Shown piece by piece: positions 19,108 to 29,404 of a stretch of DNA of 64,000 bases. The notes beneath the pieces are model-generated. The model made no database searches, was not told the origin of the DNA, and saw only the letters and a program-made list of their open reading frames with translations. A program made the position numbers and the translations under genes. Position 1 is the stretch's first letter, and every line of letters begins with the position of its first letter. The DNA lies in contig CP087974.1 of assembly GCA_024426085.1 (NCBI GenBank), forward strand, positions 1,488,001 through 1,552,000, written 5' to 3'. This DNA comes from Rhizobium sp. RCAM05350 (GTDB lineage Bacteria > Pseudomonadota > Alphaproteobacteria > Rhizobiales > Rhizobiaceae).

Positions 19108-22020
19108 TGTTTTTGACCCGCCTGCCACTTCCCCCGTCAGCACGAAGGCTCTTGGCGCTCTTCACCGCCATGATGATCGCGTTCTGCCTGATCGGTAGTG
19201 GCGCGGCGCTTGCCACGGAACCGGTCAAGATTTCACGCGAGGACACCGCGCTCGACCTGACGGCGACGACGGAAATCTATACCGGTCGCGGCGAAGCCTT
19301 CCAGGTTTCGACAGCACCCGGCACCGACGGCATCGTCCGGCGCATCGAAGTCCGCTCCAGCGCTGATAATCACCAGGGCGACTGGGCGGTGTTTGCCCTT
19401 GCCAACGTTTCCGGAAGAGCAGCTCGAGCGCGTCATCGTCGCTCCGCATTTCAGGCTGGTGAATTCAAAACTATTCTGGCCGGACTTGGGCTCGCAGCGC
19501 ATCCTGTCGATCACGCCGAGCGAAGGCTTTGCGCTTGACCGCCAGCCGAGCGACGAGGCGGACGTGTTCCGCATCACGCTCAACCCCGGCTCGGTCATCA
19601 CCTTCGTCGTGGAACTTGCTGGCCCCGACCTGCCGCAGATCTATCTCTGGCAGCCCGACGCCTACAAGGACACGGTTAACGCTTTCACACTTTATCGCGG
19701 CATCGTGCTCGGTATCGCCGGCCTGCTGGCGGTGTTCCTGACCATCCTGTTCGTCGTCAAGGGAACCTCGATGCTGCCGGCGACGGCGGCGCTTGCCTGG
19801 GCGGTGCTTGCCTATATCTGCGTCGATTTCGGCTTCCTGTCGAAGCTGATCTCGATCACCGCCGGCGATGAGCGCATATGGCGGGCGGGCACCGAAGTGT
19901 TCCTCGCCGCGGGCCTGGTGATCTTCCTGTTCACCTACCTCAATCTCAACCGCTGGCACCAGCATCTGAGCTATGCGACGCTCGCCTGGATTCTCGGCCT
20001 CGGCCTTCTGTTTGGCGTTGCCATCTATGATCCGGCCATCGCGTCGGGTATCGCCCGCCTCTCCTTCGCGCTGACCGGCACGGCCGGTATCGTGCTGATC
20101 GCCTATCTTGGCTTCAACCGCTACGACCGCGCCATCCTGCTGGTGCCCGCCTGGCTGTTGATCCTCGTCTGGCTGTTCGGGGCATGGCTGACCGTCACCG
20201 GCCAACTCGCCAACGACATCGTCCAGCCGGCACTCGGTGGCGGCCTCGTTCTGATCGTGCTTCTGATCGGCTTCACGGTGATGCAGCACGCCTTTGCCGG
20301 CGGCGCCTATAGCCAGGGGCTGTTTTCCGATCTCGAACGCCAGTCGCTGGCGCTGACCGGCTCCGGAGACACCGTCTGGGACTGGGACGTGGCGCGCGAC
20401 CGTGTCGTCACCATCCCGGATATCTCCGCCCAGCTCGGCCTTTCGCCCGGCACCATGCATGGCGCTGCCCGCAACTGGCTGCCGCGCCTGCATCCTGACG
20501 ACCGCGACCGGTTTCGCGCGACCCTGGACGTGCTTCTGGAACATCGCAAGGGCCGGCTGAACCACGAATTCCGCGTCCGTGCCGAAGACGGCCATTACCA
20601 CTGGCTGTCGATCCGCGCCCGCCCGGTGCTCGGCGCCAACGGCGAGATCATCCGCTGCGTCGGCACCATCGTCGATATTACCGAGCAGAAGAACTCCATC
20701 GACCGCCTGCTGCACAATGCGCTGAACGACAACCTGACCGGATTGCCGAACCGGCAGATTTTCCTCGACCGGTTGCAGTCCATCCTGTCGCTGGCACCGG
20801 GATCGAGCGCCGTGCGCCCAACCGTCATCACCATCGATATTGACCGTTACAAGCAGGTCAACGACATGCTGGGCATCGCTGCCGGCGACAACATCCTGAT
20901 CGCTCTCACCCGCCGTCTGCGACGGCTCGTGAAGCTGCAGGACACGCTGGCGCGTCTCGGCGGCGACGAGTTCGGCCTGATCCTGATGTCGGAGCGCGAT
21001 ACGGCCAAGGTCGCCGATTTTGCTGATGCCGTCTCCAAGGCGATCATGGTTCCGCTCAATTTCGGCAACAAGGAAATCAACCTGACAGCGTCGATCGGCC
21101 TCGTTTCCTGGGTCGACCAGCAGGAAAATGCCGCCGGGCTGCTCGATGATGCCGAGCTTGCAATGTTCCGCGCCAAGAAGGCCGGCGGCAATCGCGTCGA
21201 ACCTTTCCGCCCGGCTTTCCGCGCATCCGGCACTGACCGCCTGCAGCTTGAAACCGATCTGCGCCGCGCCATCGAACGCAAGGAGCTGAGCCTCGTCTAC
21301 CAGCCGATCGTGCGTCTGGTGGATGCCGAGATCGCCGGGTTCGAGGCGCTGATGCGTTGGGAGCATCCCAAGCGCGGCAGCATCTCGCCGTCGGAGTTCA
21401 TCCCGATCGCCGAAGCCTCCGATCTCATCAACCAGCTCGGCATGTTCGCCTTCGAAAGGGCGACGAGCGACCTGACCGAATGGCAGATCCAGACCGGCGA
21501 CCTGCCGATCTTCGTTTCCGTCAACCTGTCGAGCGCGCAGCTGCTCAACAACGACCTCTATGACGATATCCGGGCGGTGTTGAACAAGAACCACTGCGAC
21601 CCGCACAAGGTAAAGGTGGAACTGACCGAATCCGTTGTCATGGAAAACCCGGAGCAGGCACGCCTGGTTCTTGAGAAATTGAAGGATGCGGGCCTGAAAC
21701 TGGCGCTCGACGATTTCGGCACCGGCCATTCGTCGCTCGCCTATCTCACCCGCTTTCCCTTCGACACGATCAAGATCGACAAGTCGCTGGTCAGGGACCC
21801 TAGCGACAAGCGCTCGATCCTTTTGCGTTCTGTCATCACCATGGCGCGTGACCTCGAGATGCAGGTGGTTGCCGAAGGCATCGAGTCCGAGGAAGACGCT
21901 ATCCAGCTATCGCAGATGGGCTGCGATTTCGGCCAAAGCTTCCTCTTCGGCCCACCGATCGGCTCGGAATCGATCCAGCGGCTGCTGAAGGAACGATTTC
22001 CGCTGATGAAGCGGGCGTAA
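19107..22020 (+). CDS. Membrane GGDEF-EAL protein with periplasmic sensor and PAS (frameshifted)
   Basis: Cyclic-di-GMP enzyme of about 970 residues. Order: signal peptide (to about residue 35), periplasmic domain, seven or so transmembrane helices (DNA about 19690-20310), PAS domain with PAC (DTVWDWDVARDRVV, NHEFRVRAEDGHYHW), GGDEF and EAL. The cyclase signature is intact (RLGGDEFGLIL), as is the phosphodiesterase set (GFEALMRWEHP, DDFGTGHSSL, KIDKSLV), so either or both activities are possible. The break near 19408 (TTTCCGGAAGAG where TTTCCGAAGAG fits) is in the periplasmic domain. Start ATG 19107 overlaps the GNAT stop. Confidence 0.92.
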
Positions 22021-22106
22021 GGCGCGAGGCGATTTTTTTATATCGTGTAGCTAGTTCGACGGGCGTCCGCTTTCAGGCCCGTAGCGGACATGGAGTGCGG
22101 TGCAAA

Positions 22107-22128
22107 GGGCGGCCCTCGCGAGCCGCCC
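22107..22128 (-). terminator. Possible terminator after the sulfatase gene
   Basis: GGGCGGC (22107-22113) pairs with GCCGCCC (22122-22128); on the minus strand it is followed by TTT only. It lies just past the sulfatase stop. Weak T run lowers confidence. Confidence 0.45.
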
Positions 22129-22147
22129 GTCGAAAACGAAACGCGAC

Positions 22148-23759
22148 CTATTGGCCTTGTTTCTTCATGGCCTCGGCAATCTGTGCCTTGACTGCACTCA
22201 GCCCGAAGCTCGCTCCAGTCTGCAGGGGTGGGAATTCGATGGCGGATTTCGCCAATTGCTCTACCCGCTGCTGAACGAGAACGAAGCGCCAGAACTCGAA
22301 CTTATACCATTCGAAATATTCGAGGGAGCCGGTGTTTCCCTTGTAAAACGCTGTCCGCTCGAACGGATCCAGACGTAGATTGACAATGGTTGGCGCACCC
22401 AGTGTCACTGTGTCACCAAGCCAGCCGCCGGGCTGTTCCTTGAAGGTATATTTGTAGTCTTCGACGCGGGCGGCACTGAGAGTACTTTCGGCGAAATACC
22501 AGATTTCATGGCGGTTCGAAGGACCTGACCCGGTGATCATGCTGGTTTGGTCATAGCCGTCGAGGTGCACTTTGTACTTCTGCCCGTTCATTTCCTTCCC
22601 GGCCTTCAGTTCCACGGCAATATTGGCATTGCCAGCAGCCGCGGTGAAAGTCGGGAACCAGTCGAGGCCGGAAATCAAGCCATTACCGACTGAGCCGGCC
22701 GGGACATGTCCAGGCCAGCGGATCATCGCCGGTGCGCGGAAGCCGCCCTCAAAGGTCGTGCCCTTGCCGCCATAGAACGGCGTCTGCCCGCCATCAGGCC
22801 AAGTAAAGTTCTCGGTTCCGTTGTCGGTGGTGAACATGACGATGGTGTTGTCGTCTACGCCCATATCCTTGAGCTTTTGCATGGTAGCGCCGACGATGTC
22901 GTCAAGTTGCGCCATACCAGCCTCGTGAATGGTCCATCCATTCTCCGAGTTGCGCATATTTTCATACTTGTCCGAGAGATGCGTTACGATGTGCATGCGG
23001 GTCGGGTTGAGCCATAGGAAGAACGGCTTTCCGTCCGCCTTGGCCTTCTCGATGAACTTGAAGGAAAGGGACTGGATTTCATCGTCCACGGTCTTCATGC
23101 GCTCAGGATAGAGCGTGCCAGCATCCTCGATCCGTTGTTTGCCCACCTTGCCCCAGCGCGGCATCACTGTGGGATCATCCACCTCTGTCGCCCAGGAATG
23201 GACCATGTTGCGTGGCCCTACGACGTTCAGCTGGTCCTGCGGATAACCGGGATGAGAGGGGTCTTCCATAGCGTCAAGGTGGTAGAGATAACCGAAGAAC
23301 TCATCGAAACCGTGAACGGTCGGCAGGAACTCGTTCAGGTCGCCAAGATGGTTCTTTCCAAACTGACCTGTGGCGTAGCCCATGTCCTTCAGTACGGTTG
23401 CAAGCGTGGGAGCGGCTGCGGGCAACCCAATGGGTGATCCGGCCTGACCGACCGTTGTCATGCCCCGTACGGACCGGAAGTTCGCCGGTAATGAAGTTCG
23501 CGCGGCCGGCGGTGCAGCTCGCCTCGGCGTAGTAGTCCGTGAAGAGCATGCCGTCGGCCGCAAGCTTGTCGAGATTTGGCGTGCGGCCCGCCATCATACC
23601 GCGATTGTAGGCCCCTATATTCCAGATGCCAATGTCGTCCCCCATGATGACAACGATGTTTGGCTTCGGTGTTTGGTCCTGAGCGATTGCCGGTGCACTT
23701 AACGTGACAGCAAATGCCGAAGCCAGCAGTCCGAAACAGAGGTTTTTTGTATAGCTCAT
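22148..23759 (-). CDS. Secreted arylsulfatase-type sulfatase (frameshifted)
   Basis: About 536 residues, exported (signal peptide MSYTKNLCFGLLASAF to AIAQ, about 27 residues). The metal-binding start PNIVVIMGDDIG and the sulfatase signature C82-T-A-G-R86 are present; Cys82 would be converted to formylglycine (C-x-A-x-R variant). Further active-site regions are GKNHLGD and TTDNGTE. One G too many near 23462 (ACGGGGCATG where ACGGGCATG fits) breaks the frame between ELPVRTG and MTTVGQAG. Start ATG 23757-23759 follows AGGAGGAG. No sulfatase-maturing enzyme or transporter is adjacent. It is close to arylsulfatases of the ATS type; substrate unknown. Confidence 0.9.
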
Positions 23760-24282
23760 GATTACTCCTCCTCCTAAGTTTTGCGCGCCCGTTAAGGCAC
23801 CGGTCTGAACGGTGCTACGGTGCGTGTAAATGCGGTAGGCTGAAAGTTGTTTGCAGCTATGTATTGCACGCCCTGAGGGGGCGATATGCGCCTGCTAGTG
23901 CAGATGGGATCAGCGTCAGGGGCTGCTGTGTTTGCCGGTCTGTAGGTTGCCTTGCAAATGCCTGCGATAGACGAGTTCGATCCCCGACTTGAATATCGCA
24001 CAACTTAAGCTTAGCGCCTAGCTTGAGGTTCTCGGTGTGTGTGTGTGTGTGTGTGTGCGACATGGGTCAGCGGGAATCGAACGTCGGCAATTGGCGCTGA
24101 AGCTGCCGTGGCATCGCGACCGCATGGGGCCGGTTCCCGCTCGTCTGCTCCGGTGCCGCATATTCGAAAGCAGACGCAATGTTCAATCCACCGTCACCCG
24201 TTGACTTGGGCATTTTTCACCGCGATAGGGTCAAGCCGGAAAATATGGTAAGCGCCAGCCAAACAACAACAGGAGTGCAATA
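23760..24282. other. Long intergenic region containing a (GT)11 tract
   Basis: About 520 bases of mixed composition between the sulfatase gene and the small gene at 24283. No frame in it has support. The only distinct structure is the dinucleotide repeat at 24035-24056. Confidence 0.5.
24035..24056. repeat. (GT)11 dinucleotide repeat
   Basis: Eleven uninterrupted GT units. Such tracts are rare in high-GC alphaproteobacterial chromosomes. It is about 230 bases upstream of the small gene at 24283 and 275 bases from the sulfatase start, so it is not inside a coding frame that I can support. Confidence 0.95.
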
Positions 24283-24516
24283 GTGAGCGAACCGACCGTA
24301 GCAGATGCAACAAACCGCATTTATGAATCGCTCCAGGCGGACAATGCCGACATCGATGTGCATATCGCTAATCTCAAGGCAGCGTTGACGCGGGCGGGTT
24401 TGAAAGAGGCTGTATTCGACCCGGCCAGGCTCGTGCAGAACAACCGTTCTGGCAGGAAGCTGATGCAGGCCTACTTTCGGCAGCGCGGCGTGACGGTGAA
24501 ATACTCGGCTTCGTGA
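24283..24516 (+). CDS. Small hypothetical protein
   Basis: 77-residue frame starting at GTG 24283 with AGGAG 8-12 bases upstream. Helical, charged, no signal peptide or membrane segment; IYESLQADNADIDVHIANLK and RSGRKLMQAYFRQRGV are notable. The end (Arg-rich, then strand) is unlike known small toxins. I do not recognise a family. Confidence 0.55.
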   Translation: MSEPTVADATNRIYESLQADNADIDVHIANLKAALTRAGLKEAVFDPARLVQNNRSGRKLMQAYFRQRGVTVKYSAS

Positions 24517-24675
24517 GCGGGCAAGGCCGTAATCGCCGCTTTCGGCCGGAAGCGCACATTTCGCTTGAATAACAGCAACCTACGTGACGCACATTGGCAG
24601 CCAAATTGCAACCAGAGTGTTTGGTTGCTGCCAAACGCGCAAACGCGGGACACGATATTGATCGCCAAAATCAAA

Positions 24676-25500
24676 ATGCTAAAGTTTCAACAGGTTGATG
24701 TTTTTTCATCGCAAAGGATGGGTGGAAATCCGCTTGCTGTTGTGATGGATGCGGATGATCTTGATACCGCAACGATGGCCAAGCTTGCGAACTGGACCAA
24801 TCTTAGCGAGACGACATTCCTCCTCAAGCCGACGGTCCCGGACGCCGACTATCGCGTCCGGATTTTTACGCCACAGCAAGAACTGCCCTTTGCAGGACAC
24901 CCGACTTTAGGAAGTTGTCATGTCTGGCTAAGTCTGGGTGGAAAGCCAGGGCGGGCCGAAGTCATTCAGCAATGCGATGTGGGTTTGATCCGGATCAGGA
25001 GAGACGGCGATACTCTTTCTTTTCTGGCTCCTGACCTAATTAAAACTGGGCCCATTGATAATGAAATACTGAAGCGGATTATGGACGGACTGAAGCTTTC
25101 ACCTGAGATGGTGGTTGCTGCGAGTTGGGTGGACAACGGCCCCGGCTGGATGGCCTTGCTCCTGAGAAGCAGAGATGATGTTCTTAACGTGCGCCCGGAT
25201 TTCCGGGCCATTTCAGGACTGAGGGTGGGCGTTGTAGCTCCCTGTTCAGGAGACATCGAGAACGTTGACTTCGAGGTCCGCGCTTTCACCGCCGCTGGTT
25301 TCGAAGACCCCGTGACCGGAAGCCTAAATGCAGGCTTAGCCAAATGGCTTATATCCAGCAATAAAGCGCCGTCCTCATACATCGCCGCGCAAGGCACTGC
25401 CTTGGGCCGGTCAGGGCGAATACATGTCCGGCGGGAAGCCGATGATATTTGGGTGGGCGGAAATGTCGCCACGTGCATTGAGGGGGTCGTGACCCTATGA
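24676..25500 (+). CDS. PhzF-family isomerase/epimerase-like protein
   Basis: 274-residue PhzF-type protein. Start at ATG 24676 (MLKFQQVDVFSS); upstream in-frame sequence is not family-like, although no good ribosome binding site is seen. The catalytic Glu lies in NLSETTFLL (about residue 45), and the conserved FAGHPTLGSCHVW and EDPVTGSLNAGLAKW motifs of the two-fold repeat are present. PhzF proteins isomerise or epimerise small diaza or amino-acid compounds; the substrate is unknown. The frame is intact. Codon use is more AT-rich than in the core genes, and the gene lies in a likely accessory stretch. Confidence 0.9.
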   Translation: MLKFQQVDVFSSQRMGGNPLAVVMDADDLDTATMAKLANWTNLSETTFLLKPTVPDADYRVRIFTPQQELPFAGHPTLGSCHVWLSLGGKPGRAEVIQQCDVGLIRIRRDGDTLSFLAPDLIKTGPIDNEILKRIMDGLKLSPEMVVAASWVDNGPGWMALLLRSRDDVLNVRPDFRAISGLRVGVVAPCSGDIENVDFEVRAFTAAGFEDPVTGSLNAGLAKWLISSNKAPSSYIAAQGTALGRSGRIHVRREADDIWVGGNVATCIEGVVTL

Positions 25501-25540
25501 GGCCGTGACCTGACGGCTTCGGGCGTGAATTACCTGGCTC

Positions 25541-26173
25541 TCAGACCATCTTGAGAGCAGCAAGGTCAGCGTTTTCAAGGAAGGCCAAATTCGCTTCGAT
25601 TTTTTCAACGGGCCAATCCCACCAAGCAAGATCGAGAAGCTCGCTGATGATCTCTGTGGGATAGCGCATCCGAATGACCGTGGCCGGGTTTCCTCCAACC
25701 ACTGCGTAAGGTGGAACGTTTCTGAGCAACGACCGACGCAGCAGCCACGATCGCGCCCGCACCGATTTGCACACCCGGCATGATCGTTGTGTCATGGCCG
25801 ATCCATACGTCGTGCCCAACGACAGTATCCTTCACCGGTAGGTCTTTGTAGCCGAAGGTTTCAGGCTTGAAGATGCGAAATGGATATGTTGTGAAACCTG
25901 TCATCGGATGATTGGCTGAACTTGTGATAAAATAGCTTCCCAGGCGATCTGGACAAACTTGCCGATTACCAAACGCTCACGGACGCTATGCCCCAGATAG
26001 GGTGCGAGTATCTCGGCAGTATCTTCTGGCTTCCCAGAGTGAGTGAAGTAGCTGTATTCGCCGATCTCCATGCGCGGATGGCTGATAACGTTCTTCAGAT
26101 AGACGGTATCGTGATAAAGCGTTCCGTCGGGCAGGGTGATTGGGTGAATTGCGTTCACGTCGAGAAGAGGCAT
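25541..26173 (-). CDS. CatB-like (xenobiotic/streptogramin-type) hexapeptide O-acetyltransferase (two frameshifts)
   Basis: About 211 residues of left-handed beta-helix acetyltransferase. Pieces in order: start ATG 26171-26173 (MPLLDVNAIHPITLPDG), GEYSYFTHSGKPED and FVQIAWEAILS; after a break near 25912, HPMTGFTTYPFRIF and DVWIGHDTTIMPGVQIGAGAIV (hexapeptide repeats); after a break near 25722, NVPPYAVVGGNPATVIRMRY, the closing motif of CatB/Vat enzymes, then to the stop at 25541. Known members acetylate chloramphenicol or streptogramins, but many genomic homologues do not confer resistance. Convergent with the PhzF gene. Confidence 0.82.
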
Positions 26174-26560
26174 CAAAAATACCGTTCAGAATAAAGCCAG
26201 CGTCGTTGAGCGACCGATGCTAGTTCCCAATAGAGAGGGAATCCATTGCGTACCCAAAATGCTTTCATGAATAATTTGAATGGCGATGTACTCAGCTTTT
26301 TTTGGGGAATGACCGCTTGTGGCGCTTTGGAGCCAACATCCCCTTCGGCCAAAATCGGACCACGAACGGAGTTACCGTTTCCCAGCGCTGCATTTAAAAT
26401 ATGCATCGCTTCCGAACTCTCGAATACGGGTACGTACCTCACGTACACGGTCACATTTTCATCTTGCGCCCCTACTACTTTAGGCTAAGGATGCATGTGC
26501 GGGAGGTCATGAGGAGGCGGCTTCTCATAAACAAAGATGTCAATCCTTGGGAGGAAAATG
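26174..26560. other. Intergenic region without a supported gene
   Basis: About 390 bases upstream of the CatB-like gene. A 93-residue minus-strand frame (26173-26454) lacks a ribosome binding site and any family likeness. Composition is AT-rich compared with the core genes. Confidence 0.45.
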
Positions 26561-26758
26561 ATGCATATATCCGATATCGCAATACCCCCAAAAGACCTCG
26601 ATTTGCTCCAGACGGTTCTTGACGCTTGGTGTACTCAGCATCGCATTCTGCGCAAGGACGCGACTGCAGAAGCAAAGATTTTGATCAACGAGTATAAGCG
26701 CGGCAATCGCTCGCAGATCAAACTCATCGACGCACTCATCAACAGCACCACGCACTAG
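26561..26758 (+). CDS. Small hypothetical protein
   Basis: 65-residue frame. GGGAGG at 26549-26554 points to ATG 26561 (MHISDIAIPPKDLDLLQ) rather than the adjacent ATG 26558 or a start at 26537. Predicted helical, with WCTQHRILRKDATAEAKIL; no signal peptide. I do not recognise a family. A terminator follows 27 bases after the stop. Confidence 0.6.
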   Translation: MHISDIAIPPKDLDLLQTVLDAWCTQHRILRKDATAEAKILINEYKRGNRSQIKLIDALINSTTH

Positions 26759-26784
26759 CGGGATGAAATCCCGGTTACGTCGAG

Positions 26785-26811
26785 AACCCGGCCTCACCAG
26801 CCGGGGTTTTT
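26785..26811 (+). terminator. Intrinsic terminator after the small gene
   Basis: CCCGGC (26787-26792) pairs with GCCGGG (26800-26805), followed by GTTTTT. Confidence 0.75.
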
Positions 26812-27033
26812 AATGCCGGAAGCTGCCGCTATACCAACAGCAGCGCCAGACGATAGCGGAGCTTCCCGCCACGATGGTTGAAGTATCCGGCTGAAAGTCA
26901 TCGTCACCCATTGTTCAACGTCCGCTCCTGGCGCACAGCAGCTGCGGACAGCGCCTCAAGCGGCGGAATTTGCATCAATCGGTTTTTAGGCTTCTTCTAA
27001 AAATAACCAATATCTGCTCGCTAGCGACGACCC

Positions 27034-28113
27034 CTACTGCCCATACGCAGCCCCCGCCCGCCTGATCAGCCGGTTGATGAAATCGAGCTTCTGTACCACC
27101 GGCGGCGAGAGGACGAAGGGGTAGCTGTCGGGCTGGCCCATGCTACGCTGGATGCTGTTCAGCGCCACGCTAAGTGGCACCCAGGCATCGACCAGCATCT
27201 GCGCGCCGGGCGCGCGATAGGGATCGAAATCGACTTCTGCCGCCATATCCTCGTGGCGGCGCGGCTCGGTCGAAAGTCCGAACGAGCGGGCGGTTTCCAG
27301 CGTGTCGACGATATGGAGGAAATGCGCCCAGCACTCGGCGAAATCCTCGGCCGGATGGGCGCTGGCATAGGTGCTGATGAAGCGTGCCTGCCAGTCCGCC
27401 GGTGGCCCCTGTTCGTAATTGCGTTTCAGCGCCTCGGCATAATCCTCCCGTTCGTCGCCGAACAGTGCCCGCGCCTCGGCGAGCGTCTGGTCGTCGTCGG
27501 ACAAGCTGAGCCCAGTAGAAATGGCCGATCTCGTGGCGGAAATGGCCGAGCAGGGTCCGGTAGGGCTCGTTCATCGAGACCCGCACACTTTCGCGCGTTG
27601 CATCATTGGCTTCCGGCCGCCCGCAGGCTGATGAGCCCATCCTCATGACCGGTCATGGCCGGGACCAGATAACCGTTGGCATCGACCTCGTCGGCGAGGA
27701 AATCGAAGACGAGCCCCGCCCTGCGGATCGACGTCACGGCCGGGGCGCGGCAGGTTCCAGCGCAACAGCGAATAGAACAGATGACGTTGTGCCTGGCCGA
27801 TTTTCTGCCAACGCGCCAGCCCTTCCGGATTGTCGGTCACCGGAACGATGCGGTTGTAACGGCAGGCCTGGCAATAGATGTGGTGGTCATTGGTCGAGAT
27901 CAGCCAGTTGCAGATGTCATGCGCAGCGTTGGCGCAGAAGCGGACATCCGCCTCTTGGCGCGAGGATGCCTGCCACAGGTCATCGCCTGCCGGCGTCAAG
28001 GCCTGCATCGACATGGCTTCCGGCAGGAAACCCAGTTGCGACCCGCAATTGATGCAGACACGGTTGTCGAAGTGAACGGGATTTCCGCAATTGCCGCATT
28101 CATAAAGTTTCAT
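27034..28113 (-). CDS. Zinc-ribbon and putative zinc-binding metallopeptidase (Peptidase_Mx-like, two frameshifts)
   Basis: About 359 residues. Start ATG 28111-28113 (MKLYECGNCGNPVHF). An N-terminal zinc ribbon has Cys6, 9, 20 and 23; a longer central part contains more cysteines (IYCQACRYNR); the zincin motif HEIGH lies in LGHFRHEIGHFYW. Downstream is HPAEDFAECWAHFLHI with a third metal-ligand candidate (Glu), as in this family of uncharacterised alphaproteobacterial proteins. Breaks: one G too many near 27715 (GGCGGGGCTC) and a second near 27505-27513. Function unknown; the HExxH suggests proteolysis. Confidence 0.82.
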
Positions 28114-28324
28114 GGCCCGCCCGATATTTCTCGATGTAAGAGGTGTCAACACAGCGAGCCGCGACAATCGATTGTCTCATTCCCAGAGAAATGCCCGCCG
28201 GGCACAAGGCTCAGCGGGCATCGGCGCTGATAATCTTCCATCCAGTTGAACCCGTCAGGACAGTCGATTCGCGCACTTTAGAGCCGCCGGTAACTCTTGG
28301 TGAGATGACCGGCGGCAAACCGGA

Positions 28325-28516
28325 TTACATGCGATCAACGGCACCCTTGACGGCATCCTTGGCTTTACCAGTGGCCGTCTGAACCTTTCCCCTGATTTCC
28401 TGGCCCTTGCCTTCGGCCTGCAACCTGTCATTTCCGGTTGCCTTGCCGGCAGCCTGCTTGACCTTGCCTGCAGCCTGATTGGCGGCGCCGGAAATCTTGT
28501 CGGAAGTGCTACCCAT
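28325..28516 (-). CDS. CsbD-family stress protein
   Basis: 63-residue hydrophilic protein. Start ATG 28514-28516 with AAGGAG eight bases upstream. The repeats [18 protein letters not shown] and [15 protein letters not shown] type are characteristic of CsbD, a general-stress protein family of unknown biochemical role. Frame intact. Confidence 0.88.
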   Translation of the reverse strand: MGSTSDKISGAANQAAGKVKQAAGKATGNDRLQAEGKGQEIRGKVQTATGKAKDAVKGAVDRM

Positions 28517-28634
28517 AATCGGTCTCCTTGAGAGGTTAAGGACAGGAACAGAGCGTCCTGCCCTTGCCACTGGAAAACGGGGAGCGGATCAAATTGTTCC
28601 GGCGCATCACCAGAAAGACGGAAAACACATTTGC

Positions 28635-29238
28635 TTATGCGTGCCCGGCATCGACCGACAGCATGGCGGGGGCGACCCCCATCAACGCCAGCGCCCGATC
28701 GTATTTGTCGCCGAGGTCGCGGTCGAAGATCAACTCCTCGCTCGCCGGGCAATTGAGCCAGCCGTTGTTGGCAATCTCGTTTTCGAGCTGGCCCGCACCC
28801 CAGCCGGCATAGCCAAGCATCATCATCGCTTTGGCAGGTCCCTCGCCGCATGAGATCGCCTGAACGATGTCAGAGCGTTGCCGTCAGGCAGATGTCGTCA
28901 CTAACGGGGATGCTGGATTCGCTCAGATAATCGTCCGAATGAAGGACGAAGCCGCGCCCTGTCTCGACCGGTCCCCCGGTCTGGATCTGGAAGTTGCGGG
29001 TAACGCCGGGCAGCCTGATTGCCTGCTGCTGATCGATGATATGCAGGTGAAGAAGAACATCCGAAAACGTCAGTTGTTGCGGCCGGTTGAGCACAAAGCC
29101 CATGGCGCCGTCATCTGAATGAGCGCAGACAAAGATGACCGTGCGGGCGAAATTGGTGTCGAACATGCCGGGCATGGCGATCAGGAACTGACCGTCCAAC
29201 ACGCCGCGCTCGCGTTTTTTCTGGAACGTCGCCATCAT
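28635..29238 (-). CDS. YqgE/AlgH family protein (frameshifted)
   Basis: About 200 residues. [20 protein letters not shown] and [11 protein letters not shown] are the conserved start of the YqgE/AlgH family; [19 protein letters not shown] is its conserved C-terminal motif. A base inserted at 28872 (plus strand GTCAGAGCG where GTCGAGCG fits) breaks the frame between DDICLTATL and [11 protein letters not shown]. Two ATG codons (29236-29238 and 29233-29235) can start it. The family's role is unclear; AlgH was linked to alginate regulation in Pseudomonas. Confidence 0.9.
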
Positions 29239-29404
29239 GGTCTTAGCCTATCAACTCAGGTTCAAATGAAAAGCGTTTCCACCCTGGTCTTTTGTTTTGA
29301 AGATTTTCATCGGCCCTGAGACGCGTCTCCATCAAGAGAAAATGATCGCGAGGTGAAAGCAGACATCTTTCAACCATGCCCCAAAACCGATAAGCCTCAG
29401 CATC

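Noticed and set aside
19471..21729. A 752-residue open frame opposite the GGDEF-EAL gene
   Set aside because: High-GC codon bias leaves the opposite strand open; it has no family sequence, and the plus-strand protein is unmistakable.
25541..26173. Calling the CatB-like gene a chloramphenicol resistance gene
   Set aside because: The fold is shared by many acetyltransferases of unknown substrate, and the frame is broken twice.
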